64,000 nucleotides of DNA, taken from NCBI RefSeq assembly GCF_000331005.1, contig NZ_AEJB01000514.1:62001-126000 (forward strand), given 5' to 3'. Origin of the DNA: Streptomyces turgidiscabies Car8 (GTDB taxonomy: Bacteria; Actinomycetota; Actinomycetes; Streptomycetales; Streptomycetaceae). The stretch's first letter is position 1. Each line of letters starts with the position of its first letter. This document shows, one piece after another, positions 23,745-32,668 of the stretch. Position numbers and translations under genes: made by a program. The notes beneath the pieces are model-generated. The model did not search any database. It was given only the letters and a program-made list of their open reading frames with translations, and was not told the origin of the DNA.

Positions 23745-26270
23745 ATGGTCTTCAACCGTTCCCTCCTGGCGAAAGCCGCCCTGGGACCGGCCGCCGGGGC
23801 GGTGCTCATGGCGTTCATGGCGTCCGGCGCCATCCCGGCCTACCAGATGTACTCGGTGGGGCTTGCGGCCGTGTACACCGTCGTCGTGCTGTCGGTCGGT
23901 CTGCTGGCCGGCTGGTCCGGCATCTGGTCGGTGGGCCACCCCGCGTTCTTCGCCATCGGCGCCTACTTCGCCGCGTACGGCAGCGGCCACGACTGGCCCC
24001 TGGAGGCGGTGGTCCTCGGTGCCGTCGCCACCGGTGCCGTCCTGGGCGCCTTCATCGGGTACGCGGGTGCCAGGTTCTCGGTGCTCTACATCGCCCTGCT
24101 GACCCTCGCCTTCACCACGGTGACCCTGGAACTCATCAACCGCTGGAGCAGTGTGACCGGCGGCGACCAGGGAGTTCCGGTACTGCGACTGCGCAGCGCG
24201 CTCGGCCTGGGCACCGTCCTGGGCGGGGGCACCGACGCTCAGTACCTCGCGGTGGGGGCCGCCGCCGTGGTACTCGGGCTGGCCGTGCCGACCGCCGCCT
24301 CGGGCCTGCGGATGCGGCTGGTCGCCGCCAAGTCGCACCCCCTGGCCGCCCGTACGATCGGCATCGCGCCCGAGGCGCAGTCGGCGCTGTCGTTCGCGGT
24401 GAGCGGTGCGTGCACGAGCTTCGCGGGCGTGCTTCTCGGTCTGCTCACCGGGTTCGTCAGCCCGGACCCGTTCTCGCTGACCTTCGGCATCTCGCTGATC
24501 GCGGCGTGTGTGCTCGGCGGGGTGGGCACGGTCGTCGGCGCGGTGGCCGGCGGCATCTATCTGACCTGGAATCCCTCCCTCTCGTCGGCGGTCGGTCTGC
24601 CCCAGCCGGTGGTGCAGGGCGCCGTACTGATCGCGGTGCTTCTCTTCCTGCCCGGTGGAGTCGTGCCGTTCCTCGCCAGGCCCGCGCGCGGTCTCCTGCG
24701 GCGCGTTCCGTGGCGGCCGGCGGTCGGGCGCCCGTCGGCCCCCGAGCCGTCGGCGGACCTCGTACCGCTCCGGCCCACGGCCGACGGCACCGTCCTTCTC
24801 CGGCTGGAGCACCTGTCCGTCGCGTACGGCGGGCTCAAAGCTCTGGAGGACGCCTCCCTTTCGCTGCGGCAGGACGAGATCCTGGCCGTGATCGGCCCCA
24901 ACGGGGCAGGGAAGACAACCCTGTTGAACGCCCTGTCGGGGCTGACCGGCAACGGCCGGGTGAGTGGGACCGCCGAGTTCGCCGGGCGGCCGTTGCTGAC
25001 GGCGCGGGCGACCGCGCGGCGCCGGCTGGGCATCGGCCGTACGTTCCAGCACGCGGAGGTCTTCTCCGAACTCACCGTCGCCGAGAACGTGTTGTGCACC
25101 CGCCGCCGGGTCACGGCCCGGGACCGGGCCGACGTCATGCGGCTGCTGGACTCCGTGGGTCTCGCGGAGGTGGCGGAACGCCGCCCCACAGAGCTGCCGT
25201 TCGGCCTCCAGAAGCGGCTGGACCTCGCCCGCGCGATGGCCGAGGAACCTCGGCTGCTGGTGCTGGACGAGCCGTTCGGCGGCCTCGACGCGGGTGAACG
25301 GGCGCTGCTGGCCGGGCACATCAGGCGGCTGCACGCCTCGGGCACCGCCGTGGTGATCATCGACCACGTCCTCGACGACCTCTTCTCCGTCGCTCACCGG
25401 GTGATCGCGTTCGACTTCGGACGCACGATCGGCGGAGGCACCCCGGACACCGTCCTCCAGGATCCGAAGGTGCGCTCGTCGTATCTGGGTACGGTCGGCA
25501 GCCGGGTTGAACTACCCGATCAGGTAGGCGAGTCGAGCATGCTCCGTCTGCGGGGCGTCGGTCACTCCTACGGCGGGGTGGCCGCGCTGCGGAGCGTCGA
25601 CCTCGACGTGCGCAAGGGCGTCGTGCTCGGGATCGCGGGCGCCAACGGCGCGGGCAAGAGCACCCTGGCCGGCATCCTGCACGGCTCCCTGAAGCCCGCC
25701 CACGGCGAGCGGGAGACGGGCGACGCCGTCCGTACCAGCCTGGCGCCCGAGGGGCGGGCCCTGTTCAAGACGCTGTCCCTGCGAGAGAACCTCGAAGTGG
25801 CGGCGTACGCGGCGGGGATCACCGGCGCACCCCTGCGCGAGCGGATGGAGGAGACGGTCGAGTGGCTGCCGCCGCGGCTGCGCGACCGGATGCACGTCTC
25901 CGCCGCCGGACTGTCCGGCGGCGAGCAGCAGATGCTCGCCATCGCCCGGGCGCTCATCGTCCGGCCGGACGTCCTGATCGTCGACGAACCGGCGCTCGGG
26001 CTCGCCCCGGCGCTGGTCGACGAGGTCTACGACCGGCTGGTGCGGCTGGCCCACGACGGCCTGACCGTCGTACTGCTCGAACAGCTCCTCAGCCGTGCCA
26101 TGTCCGTCTGCCACGAGGTGGCCGTGCTGCACGAGGGCGTCGTCGCGGCCCACGGGCGGCCGGGCGACCCCGGGTTCGCGGCCTCGGCGGAAGCGGCGTA
26201 CTTCAGCGGCGGCCTGGAAACGGCCGCCCCGACCGCGGCGGACGACGCCCGGACCTCCCCAGTTGTGTGA
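23745..26270 (+). CDS. Fused ABC transporter protein: LivM permease + LivG ATPase + LivF ATPase
   Basis: An 841-residue single open frame with three parts. Residues about 1-310 are a LivM-like permease with repeated hydrophobic segments. Residues about 345-590 are a LivG-like ATPase, with Walker A GPNGAGKTT near 383, FGLQKRLDLARAMAEEP and Walker B LLVLDEP near 503. Residues about 597-830 are a LivF-like ATPase, with Walker A GANGAGKST near 630, signature LSGGEQQ near 722 and Walker B VDEPALG near 743. The segment between Walker A and the Q-loop of the second ATPase is shorter than usual. Start ATG 23745 has GAGGGG upstream. The fusion fixes a 1:1:1 ratio of components; with LivH and the binding protein it makes a complete importer. 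Confidence 0.92.
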   Translation: MVFNRSLLAKAALGPAAGAVLMAFMASGAIPAYQMYSVGLAAVYTVVVLSVGLLAGWSGIWSVGHPAFFAIGAYFAAYGSGHDWPLEAVVLGAVATGAVLGAFIGYAGARFSVLYIALLTLAFTTVTLELINRWSSVTGGDQGVPVLRLRSALGLGTVLGGGTDAQYLAVGAAAVVLGLAVPTAASGLRMRLVAAKSHPLAARTIGIAPEAQSALSFAVSGACTSFAGVLLGLLTGFVSPDPFSLTFGISLIAACVLGGVGTVVGAVAGGIYLTWNPSLSSAVGLPQPVVQGAVLIAVLLFLPGGVVPFLARPARGLLRRVPWRPAVGRPSAPEPSADLVPLRPTADGTVLLRLEHLSVAYGGLKALEDASLSLRQDEILAVIGPNGAGKTTLLNALSGLTGNGRVSGTAEFAGRPLLTARATARRRLGIGRTFQHAEVFSELTVAENVLCTRRRVTARDRADVMRLLDSVGLAEVAERRPTELPFGLQKRLDLARAMAEEPRLLVLDEPFGGLDAGERALLAGHIRRLHASGTAVVIIDHVLDDLFSVAHRVIAFDFGRTIGGGTPDTVLQDPKVRSSYLGTVGSRVELPDQVGESSMLRLRGVGHSYGGVAALRSVDLDVRKGVVLGIAGANGAGKSTLAGILHGSLKPAHGERETGDAVRTSLAPEGRALFKTLSLRENLEVAAYAAGITGAPLRERMEETVEWLPPRLRDRMHVSAAGLSGGEQQMLAIARALIVRPDVLIVDEPALGLAPALVDEVYDRLVRLAHDGLTVVLLEQLLSRAMSVCHEVAVLHEGVVAAHGRPGDPGFAASAEAAYFSGGLETAAPTAADDARTSPVV

Positions 26271-26295
26271 AATCCCGTTGTGAACGAGGTGGAAC

Positions 26296-27507
26296 GTGTT
26301 CCGGACAATGAGAAGATTCCGTCGCGCCGCAGGAACCACAGCCGTCCTGGCCGTGGTGGCGCTGACGGCCAACGCATGCGCCGACCAGGACTCCGTGGGA
26401 GCCGGCGGAGGCAACTCGTCGGAGATCCACATCGGGGCGTGGCTCCCCCTCACCGGTGCCACCGCCTCGTACGGGGTGCCCGAGAAGGCGGGCGCCGACG
26501 CGTACTTCAAGATGATCAACACGCAGGGCGGTGTCAACGGACGCAAGATCCGGTGGACCGTCAAGGACAACGCGGCCGACCCGCAGCAGACCGTACAGAT
26601 CGCGCGCGAACTCGTCGGCCAGGACAAGGTCGTGGCCATCGTCAACGCGAACGGCACCTCCCAGGCCGAGGCCGCCTTCCCGTTCGTGCTCACCCAGTCC
26701 AAGGTCCCGGTCCTCAACGAGGTCGGCGGCAGCGAGTCCTGGTACAAGCCGCCGCGCCCGGGCCTGTTCGGAACGCAGACCCTCTACGAGGACCAGGCCG
26801 CCGCGGTCGCCGCGTGGGCGGTGCAGGACGGGGCGAAGAAGATCCTCGTCGTGCACAGTGATCCCGCCGCGTTCGTGAACGTGGCCGAGCAGGTCGAGCC
26901 CGTCGCGAAGAAGGTGAACCCGTCGGTCGAGGTCGACCGGCTGGCGGTCAAGTACCAGACCACCGACTACACACCGGTGATCAGCAAGGTCAAGGCCGCG
27001 AAGACCCAGGCGGTGATCCTGATCCTCACCTCCCCCGAAGCGGCGGCCTTCATGAAGGAGGCCAAGCTCCAGGGGCTCTCCCTGCCCACCTACGCCTACG
27101 CGCCGGTGGCTGCCGAGTCGACGATCTCCCTGGCCAAGGACGCCGCCGAAGGTGTCAAGGCGGTCCAGCTGGTCAAGGCGCCCTCGGACCCGGACCCCGC
27201 GGTGAAGGAGTTCCGCACGGCCATGGCCAAGTACGAGCCCGGTCAGGACGCCGGATTCCTCGCGCTGTGGGGCTGGAGCAACGCGAAGGTGTTCGCCGAG
27301 ATCGCCGGGACCATCAAGGGGTCCGTCACGTCCCAGGCCATCAGCGCGGCGTACGAGAAGGCCTCCGCCGTGGACCCGGGGGTGTCGCCGGTGATGAAGT
27401 TCAGTGCGAGCGACCACCTCGGCACGCGCAGTGTGCAGCGGGTCGAGGTGAAGAACGGCGTCTGGACGTCCGTCGGCGACTTCTACACACCGCCGACCCG
27501 CGACTGA
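26296..27507 (+). CDS. ABC transporter substrate-binding lipoprotein (Leu/Ile/Val-binding type)
   Basis: A 403-residue periplasmic-binding-type protein. Residues 1-27 are a signal sequence with Arg-rich start and hydrophobic core. The lipobox ends in TANAC with Cys28 as the lipid-modified residue. The mature part begins with EIHIGAWLPLTGATASYG, typical of Peripla_BP_6. The start is GTG 26296, with GAGGTGGA upstream; an ATG at codon 5 is possible. It would catch the substrate outside the membrane and deliver it to the LivH/LivM channel. A strong terminator follows the stop. Confidence 0.92.
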   Translation: MFRTMRRFRRAAGTTAVLAVVALTANACADQDSVGAGGGNSSEIHIGAWLPLTGATASYGVPEKAGADAYFKMINTQGGVNGRKIRWTVKDNAADPQQTVQIARELVGQDKVVAIVNANGTSQAEAAFPFVLTQSKVPVLNEVGGSESWYKPPRPGLFGTQTLYEDQAAAVAAWAVQDGAKKILVVHSDPAAFVNVAEQVEPVAKKVNPSVEVDRLAVKYQTTDYTPVISKVKAAKTQAVILILTSPEAAAFMKEAKLQGLSLPTYAYAPVAAESTISLAKDAAEGVKAVQLVKAPSDPDPAVKEFRTAMAKYEPGQDAGFLALWGWSNAKVFAEIAGTIKGSVTSQAISAAYEKASAVDPGVSPVMKFSASDHLGTRSVQRVEVKNGVWTSVGDFYTPPTRD

Positions 27508-27513
27508 GCCCTG

Positions 27514-27545
27514 CCTGCCCCCGGCTTCGACGAGCCGGGGGCAGG
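27514..27545. terminator. Rho-independent-type terminator, likely bidirectional
   Basis: A 13-bp perfect inverted repeat (CCTGCCCCCGGCT-type arms trimmed to CTGCCCCCGGCT / AGCCGGGGGCAG) around the loop TCGACG. It lies between the convergent binding-protein gene and the small YbdD gene. It has no T-run, as is common in Streptomyces. Confidence 0.7.
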
Positions 27546-27553
27546 TGGCGGGT

Positions 27554-27754
27554 TCAGCAGCAGCGGCTCTGGGGGTGGGTCTCCCGGTGCAGGGTGCGCA
27601 GTACCTCGTACTCGCGCCGGGTCGGCACGGGGGCCTGGGGGTGGCGGCCGAGGTGACGCTCGCAGTAGCGGTCGTACTCGGCCTCTCCGGTCAGCTCGCG
27701 CAGATACCAGCGCAGGTGCCGGAACGCGTCCCGGGCCCGGCGCCGGGCCATCAT
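27554..27754 (-). CDS. YbdD/YjiX family small protein
   Basis: A 66-residue basic protein with the family pattern ARDAFRHLRWYLRELTGE, YDRYCERHLGRHP and a REYEVLR tail, ending in two Cys. YbdD/YjiX proteins are encoded directly after CstA/BtsT transporters and are needed for their function. Here the ATG at 27754 overlaps the TGA of cstA (ATGA). This supports the start and the functional pairing. Confidence 0.88.
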   Translation of the reverse strand: MMARRRARDAFRHLRWYLRELTGEAEYDRYCERHLGRHPQAPVPTRREYEVLRTLHRETHPQSRCC

Positions 27755-29949
27755 GAGCGGGCCCCCACCAGCGGCTCGGCGGCGGTGTCCTTCCGCAGGT
27801 CGATGCCGGATGCGACGTACGGCGTCTCGGTCGTCGGGAGCGGGGCGGGCGAGCGTACCGCTCGTACGCACACCACGGCCGCGTTGGCGATGACCACCGC
27901 GACCAGCAGCAGGAACAGGGCGATCAGGACGCCGTCGACCGTGGAGTTGGTGACCACGGTGTGCATGTCGTCGAGGGTCTTGGCGGGCGCCAGGACCTGA
28001 CCGGCGTCGATGCCGTCGGCGTACTTGGCGCGCTGGGCGAAGAAGCCGACCCGGGGGTCGTCGGAGAAGATCTTCTGCCAGCCCGCGGTGAAGGTGATCG
28101 CGACCACCCAGGCCAGCGGGACGCCGGTGACCCAGGCCCAGCGCAGCCGGCCGGACTTGATCAGTACCGTCGTGCAGACGGTGAGGGCGACGGCGGCCAG
28201 CAGCTGGTTGGCGATGCCGAACAGCGGGAAGAGCTGGTTGATTCCGCCGAGCGGGTCGGTGGCGCCGGTGTAGAGGAAGTAGCCCCAGGCGGCCACGACG
28301 AGTCCGCTGCACAGCCAGATGCCGGGCTTCCAGTTGACCCGGCCGATGGGCTTCCAGACGTTGCCGAGCATGTCCTGGAGCATGAAGCGTCCGACCCGGG
28401 TACCGGCGTCGACCGTCGTCAGGATGAACAGCGCCTCGAACATGATCGCGAAGTGGTACCAGAAGGCCTTCAGGGCCGCCCCGCCGAAGATCCCGGAGAA
28501 GATCTCCGACATGCCGACCGCGAGGGTCGGCGCCCCGCCGGAGCGGGCGATCAGCGTCTGCTCCTCGACGGCCTTCGCCGCCTGCGTCAGCTGGTCGGGG
28601 GTGATGGTGAAGCCGAGGCCCGCCACCGCGTGGGACGCGGACTCGGCGGTGGTGCCGAGCAGGCCGGCCGGGGCGTTCATCGCGTAGTAGAGGCCGGGTT
28701 CGAGAGTGGCCGCGGCGATCAGCGCCATGATCGCGACGAACGACTCCATCAGCATGGCGCCGTAGCCGATCAGCCGGACCTGGGACTCCTTCTGGATCAG
28801 CTTCGGAGTGGTTCCGGAGGCGACCAGTGCGTGGAAGCCCGACAGCGCGCCGCAGGCGATGGTGATGAAGAGGAACGGGAAGAGCGATCCGGCGAAGACC
28901 GGTCCCGTGCCCGAGGAGGCGAAGTCGCTCACCGCGTCCGCCCGCATGACCGGCGCGGCGGCGACGACGCCGACCGCGAGCAGCGCGATGGTGCCGATCT
29001 TCATGAAGGTGGAGAGGTAGTCGCGCGGCGCGAGGAGCATCCACACGGGCAGGACGGAGGCGACGAAGCCGTATCCCACCAGGCAGAAGACCAGCGTGGT
29101 CGGGCTGAGGGTGAAGGTGTCGGCGAGCGAGGAGTTCTGGACCCAGCTGCCGCCGACGATCGCGAGCAGCAGCAGGGCGACCCCGATGAGACTGGTCTCG
29201 ACGACCCGGCCGGGCCGGATGACGTGCATCCAGAAGCCCATGAACAGGGCGATGGGGATGGTCATCGCGACCGAGAAGGTGCCCCACGGGGAGTGGGCGA
29301 GGGCGTTGACCACGACGAGGGCCAGCACACCCAGCAGGATGATCATGATGGCGAAGACCGCGATCAGGGCTGCCGCGCCGCCCGCCCTGCCGATCTCGTC
29401 CCGGGCCATCTGCCCGAGCGACTTCCCGTCCCGCCGCATGGACAGGAACAGCACCACCATGTCCTGCACCGCCCCGGCGAAGATCACTCCGGCGACGATC
29501 CACAGGGTGCCGGGCAGGTATCCCATCTGGGCCGCGAGTACCGGCCCCACCAGCGGCCCGGCACCGGCGATCGCGGCGAAGTGGTGGCCGAGGAGCACCC
29601 GGCGGTCGGTCGGCTGGAAGTCGACGCCGTCGTCGAGGCGTTCGGCGGGGGTGGCCCGGCTGTCGTCCGGTTTCAGGACGCGGCGGACGACGAAGCGGGA
29701 GTAGAAGCGGTAGGCGATGGCGTACGAGCCGAGGGCGGCCATCACCAACCAGACCGCGGAGATCTCCTCCCCCCGGGCCAGCGCGAGGACGCCCCAGCCG
29801 ACGGCGCCGACCAGGGCGACGGCGGCCCAGAGCAGGATCGAGCGCGGTGTCATCCGGGAGGATCCGGAGGGGCCGGAGTGATCCGAGGGGGTGGACGGCG
29901 GGCCTTCCGGCGCCGGGAGAGCGGATTCGGGCATGGCTGATGCGGGCAT
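27751..29949 (-). CDS. cstA: CstA family carbon starvation / pyruvate or peptide transporter
   Basis: A 732-residue membrane protein with many hydrophobic segments, of the CstA/BtsT family. Recognisable blocks are FHALVASGTTPKLIQKE, GPLVGPVLAAQMGYLPGTLW and GRFMLQDMLGNVWKP. Family members import pyruvate or peptides, often when carbon is short. The N-terminus carries a Pro/Ser/Ala-rich extension of about 28 residues before the first membrane segment. Start ATG 29949 has GAGGAG upstream; an ATG at 29934 is possible. It forms an operon with the overlapping YbdD gene. Confidence 0.93.
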   Translation of the reverse strand: MPASAMPESALPAPEGPPSTPSDHSGPSGSSRMTPRSILLWAAVALVGAVGWGVLALARGEEISAVWLVMAALGSYAIAYRFYSRFVVRRVLKPDDSRATPAERLDDGVDFQPTDRRVLLGHHFAAIAGAGPLVGPVLAAQMGYLPGTLWIVAGVIFAGAVQDMVVLFLSMRRDGKSLGQMARDEIGRAGGAAALIAVFAIMIILLGVLALVVVNALAHSPWGTFSVAMTIPIALFMGFWMHVIRPGRVVETSLIGVALLLLAIVGGSWVQNSSLADTFTLSPTTLVFCLVGYGFVASVLPVWMLLAPRDYLSTFMKIGTIALLAVGVVAAAPVMRADAVSDFASSGTGPVFAGSLFPFLFITIACGALSGFHALVASGTTPKLIQKESQVRLIGYGAMLMESFVAIMALIAAATLEPGLYYAMNAPAGLLGTTAESASHAVAGLGFTITPDQLTQAAKAVEEQTLIARSGGAPTLAVGMSEIFSGIFGGAALKAFWYHFAIMFEALFILTTVDAGTRVGRFMLQDMLGNVWKPIGRVNWKPGIWLCSGLVVAAWGYFLYTGATDPLGGINQLFPLFGIANQLLAAVALTVCTTVLIKSGRLRWAWVTGVPLAWVVAITFTAGWQKIFSDDPRVGFFAQRAKYADGIDAGQVLAPAKTLDDMHTVVTNSTVDGVLIALFLLLVAVVIANAAVVCVRAVRSPAPLPTTETPYVASGIDLRKDTAAEPLVGARS

Positions 29950-30054
29950 GGCGGCTCCTCACCTTGACGGTGGTGGGTGATGCCGAGCGCGCATCGGGTG
30001 CGTGCGGCTCGGCGGTGATGACGTCAGGAGTGACGTCGGTGGTGGCCGACCGGG

Positions 30055-30300
30055 TCAGGGGTCGCGGTCTTCTTCCCTGGTCAGCGCGTAGGCGGCGAGC
30101 AGGCAGAGCCCGCTGCCCGGTACCCAGACGAGCTGGTACCAGTAGAAGAACGGTGTCCCGGCGAGATCCGGGTTCGCACCGGCGTACCAGGGGACCCACA
30201 GCAGCCCTGCCGCGGGCGCGAGGAGCAGCACGGCGACGGCGAGGTGCCGTAGCCGTCGCGGTGGCCGTGGGTGTGGGTGTGGATGTCCGGTCCGTGCCAT
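30055..30300 (-). CDS. DUF3311 small membrane protein
   Basis: An 81-residue protein with two transmembrane segments (VAVLLLAPAAGLLWVPWYAG, then YQLVWVPGSGLCLLAAYAL). Between them is the conserved ANPDLAGTPFFYWYQ stretch of DUF3311. These proteins usually accompany sodium:solute symporters. Here the symporter gene at 30471 is divergent instead of being in the same operon. ATG 30300 has AGGAG upstream. It also lies about 105 bp upstream of cstA. Confidence 0.82.
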   Translation of the reverse strand: MARTGHPHPHPRPPRRLRHLAVAVLLLAPAAGLLWVPWYAGANPDLAGTPFFYWYQLVWVPGSGLCLLAAYALTREEDRDP

Positions 30301-30470
30301 GACCTGCGCTCCTCTCCCGCTCGCTGAGGGTCTGTGCAAGAGTTGCCCACCCGCCGGAAACGGTTGACACCGAAATTCCAGAAGATTTCCCGTCGGTTCC
30401 CTGTCCTCCGAACCGGCCGGCCGCGCAACTCTCCGGCGAGGGGTTTCAGGCACACCAAGGACGGTGACCC

Positions 30471-32033
30471 ATGGCGGACAGCGCCATGACCACGACGTTC
30501 CTCGCCGTGATCGGCGGGGCGTCGCTGCTCGCCGTGACCGCGCGCCGTCTGCGCCCCAGCGACCGGCTGCCCTCGCTGGAGGGCTGGGCACTGGCCGACC
30601 GAAGCCTCGGCCCGGTGTGGACCTGGCTGCTGCTGGGCGGCACGATCTTCACCGCGTACACCTTCACCGCCGTGCCCGGACTGGCGTACGGCAACGGGGC
30701 GCCCGCGTTCTTCGCGGTGCCGTACACGGTCATCGTCTGCCCGCTCGCCTTCGTTCTTCTGACCCGGCTGTGGGCGGTGGCCCGGCGGCACGGCTACATC
30801 ACCGCCGCCGACTTCGTGCGCGGGCGGTACGGTTCGCCGCCGCTGGCGCTGGTGGTCGCACTGACCGGGATCCTCGCGACGATGCCCTATCTGGCGCTTC
30901 AACTCCTGGGCATACGTGCCGTGCTGACCGCCGGGGGCCTCTATCCTCGGGGCGCTGCCGGGGACCTGGTGATGGTGGCGCTGTTCGCGGGGCTCGCGGT
31001 GGCGACGTACCGGCACGGGCTGCGCGCGCCGGCCGTCATCTCGGCGCTCAAGGCGGTGGCCGTGTTCGTCTCGCTGGGCGTCGTCTGCTGGCTGGTCCTC
31101 GACCGGTTCGGCGGGCCGGGGCCGGTCTTCGACGGGGCGGCGCGCCGCCTCGGCGGAACGGACGCCGCCCACTCACCGCTGCTCCTCTCCCCCGCCCAGC
31201 AGCCGGCGTACGCCACGCTCGCCCTGGGCTCGGCACTGGCGCTGCTGATGTACCCGCACGTACTCACCGCCGGTTTCGCGGCCGACGGCACCCGGACCGT
31301 CCGCAAGGTCGCCGTGGCGCTGCCCGCGTGGACGGGGCTGCTGGCGCTCTTCGGTTTCCTCGGCATCGCGGCCCTGGCGGCGGGGGTACGGGCACCGGAG
31401 GGCGGGGCCGAGGCGGCCGTGCCGATGCTGGTCGACCGGTTGATGCCGGGGCCGCTGGCAGGCCTGGTGTTCGGCGCGATCACCGTGGGCGCGCTGGTCC
31501 CGGCCGCCGTGATGTCGATCGCCGCCGCCACCAGCTTCGTACGCAACGTGTACGTCGAGTACGTGCATCCGACGGCCACGCCCAAGCGGCAGGTACGCAT
31601 CGCCAAGGCCGTGTCGCTGACCGCGAAGGTGGGCGCGGTCGCGTTCGTGTTCGGGCTGCGCGACCAGGACGCCGTCAACCTCCAACTGCTCGGCGGGGTC
31701 TGGATCCTGCAGGTCTTCCCGGCCGTCGCCGTCGGACTGTTCACGGCCCGGCTGCATCCGCGTGCGCTGCTCGCCGGGTGGGCCACCGGCATGGTGGCCG
31801 GGACGGTCATGGTGGTGCGCGAGGGCTTCTCGTCCATCGTGCCCTTCGGTCCCGCCGACCAGCCCCTGCAGATCTACGCGGGGCTCGCCGCCCTGGTGCT
31901 CAACCTGGCCGTCGCCGTGCTCGGCACCGCGGTCCTGACACGTCTCGGCGTCCCGCGCGGCGCCGACACGACCGACCTGCCGTCCCGCCTGACCGTCAGG
32001 CGACGCCCCGAGACGGGAGTGAACAACCCGTGA
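30471..32033 (+). CDS. Sodium:solute symporter (SSS family)
   Basis: A 520-residue membrane protein with about 13 hydrophobic segments and the SSS-family features WALADRSLGPVWTWLLLG, FTAYTFTAVPG, and RYGSPPLALVVAL with ITAADFVRGRYG. Symporters linked to DUF3311 proteins typically import monocarboxylates such as acetate or pyruvate. The neighbouring CstA system would fit this, but the substrate is inferred. The ATG is at 30471 with an AAGGACGG site upstream. Its stop codon overlaps the GTG start of an ECF sigma factor gene, so the transporter and sigma factor are translationally coupled. Confidence 0.9.
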   Translation: MADSAMTTTFLAVIGGASLLAVTARRLRPSDRLPSLEGWALADRSLGPVWTWLLLGGTIFTAYTFTAVPGLAYGNGAPAFFAVPYTVIVCPLAFVLLTRLWAVARRHGYITAADFVRGRYGSPPLALVVALTGILATMPYLALQLLGIRAVLTAGGLYPRGAAGDLVMVALFAGLAVATYRHGLRAPAVISALKAVAVFVSLGVVCWLVLDRFGGPGPVFDGAARRLGGTDAAHSPLLLSPAQQPAYATLALGSALALLMYPHVLTAGFAADGTRTVRKVAVALPAWTGLLALFGFLGIAALAAGVRAPEGGAEAAVPMLVDRLMPGPLAGLVFGAITVGALVPAAVMSIAAATSFVRNVYVEYVHPTATPKRQVRIAKAVSLTAKVGAVAFVFGLRDQDAVNLQLLGGVWILQVFPAVAVGLFTARLHPRALLAGWATGMVAGTVMVVREGFSSIVPFGPADQPLQIYAGLAALVLNLAVAVLGTAVLTRLGVPRGADTTDLPSRLTVRRRPETGVNNP

Positions 32034-32668
32034 GACGCAGACAGCACACGCATCTGCCGGTGATGCCACCGGCGGTCGCGGCCCTGGCCGAACCGGCCGT
32101 CACCGCGCCGCCCCTTCCGCGACCCACCGTCCCGGGCGAGGTGCTCGCCCCTGTGGCGGGCGATCCGGCGGAGGCCGAACGGGAGGCCGCGCTCGCCGGC
32201 CTGTTCGAGCTGCACTACGCCTCGATGCTGCGACTGGCCGTCCTGCTCGGCGCCGACGACCCGGAGAACGTGGTGGCCGAGGCCTACTACCAGCTCTACC
32301 GGAAGTGGCGGCGGCTGCGGGAGACCGGGGCGGCGGAGGCGTATCTGCGCTCCACCGTGTGCAATCTGACCCGGATGCGTATACGCCACCTCCAGGTCGC
32401 CCGCAGACATGTGGAGAACCCGCCCCTGCCGGACGACGCCGTCGCTTCCGCCGAGAGCACCGCTCTGCTCCACGACGACCAGCGCGTACTGGTCGTCGCC
32501 CTGCAGCAGTTGCCCGCCCGGCAGCGCGAGGCGCTCGTCCTGCGCCACTGGCTGGGCCTCAAGGAGAGCGAGATCGCCGCGGCGATGGGCATCTCCGGCG
32601 GATCGGTCAAGACGCACACCGCACGCGGCATCGCCGCTCTGACCCAGGCGATGGAGACACGGCGATGA
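32030..32668 (+). CDS. ECF-type RNA polymerase sigma factor
   Basis: A 212-residue sigma-70 family protein. After a Pro/Ala-rich N-terminal stretch of about 50 residues, region 2 reads LFELHYASMLRLAVLLG then VVAEAYYQLYRKWRRL. Region 4 reads LPARQREALVLRHWLGL then EIAAAMGISGGSVKTHTARG, a typical helix-turn-helix. The GTG start at 32030 overlaps the symporter stop (GTGA). The next gene overlaps by ATGA and encodes a one-TM protein that may act as its anti-sigma partner. Confidence 0.88.
   Translation: MRRRQHTHLPVMPPAVAALAEPAVTAPPLPRPTVPGEVLAPVAGDPAEAEREAALAGLFELHYASMLRLAVLLGADDPENVVAEAYYQLYRKWRRLRETGAAEAYLRSTVCNLTRMRIRHLQVARRHVENPPLPDDAVASAESTALLHDDQRVLVVALQQLPARQREALVLRHWLGLKESEIAAAMGISGGSVKTHTARGIAALTQAMETRR

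Noticed and set aside
3429..27507. Cholesterol or bile-acid degradation cluster
   Set aside because: KstD-like, thiolase/DUF35 and acyl-CoA dehydrogenase genes resemble parts of such clusters. The ring-opening oxygenases, ring-cleaving dioxygenase and Mce uptake genes are all missing.
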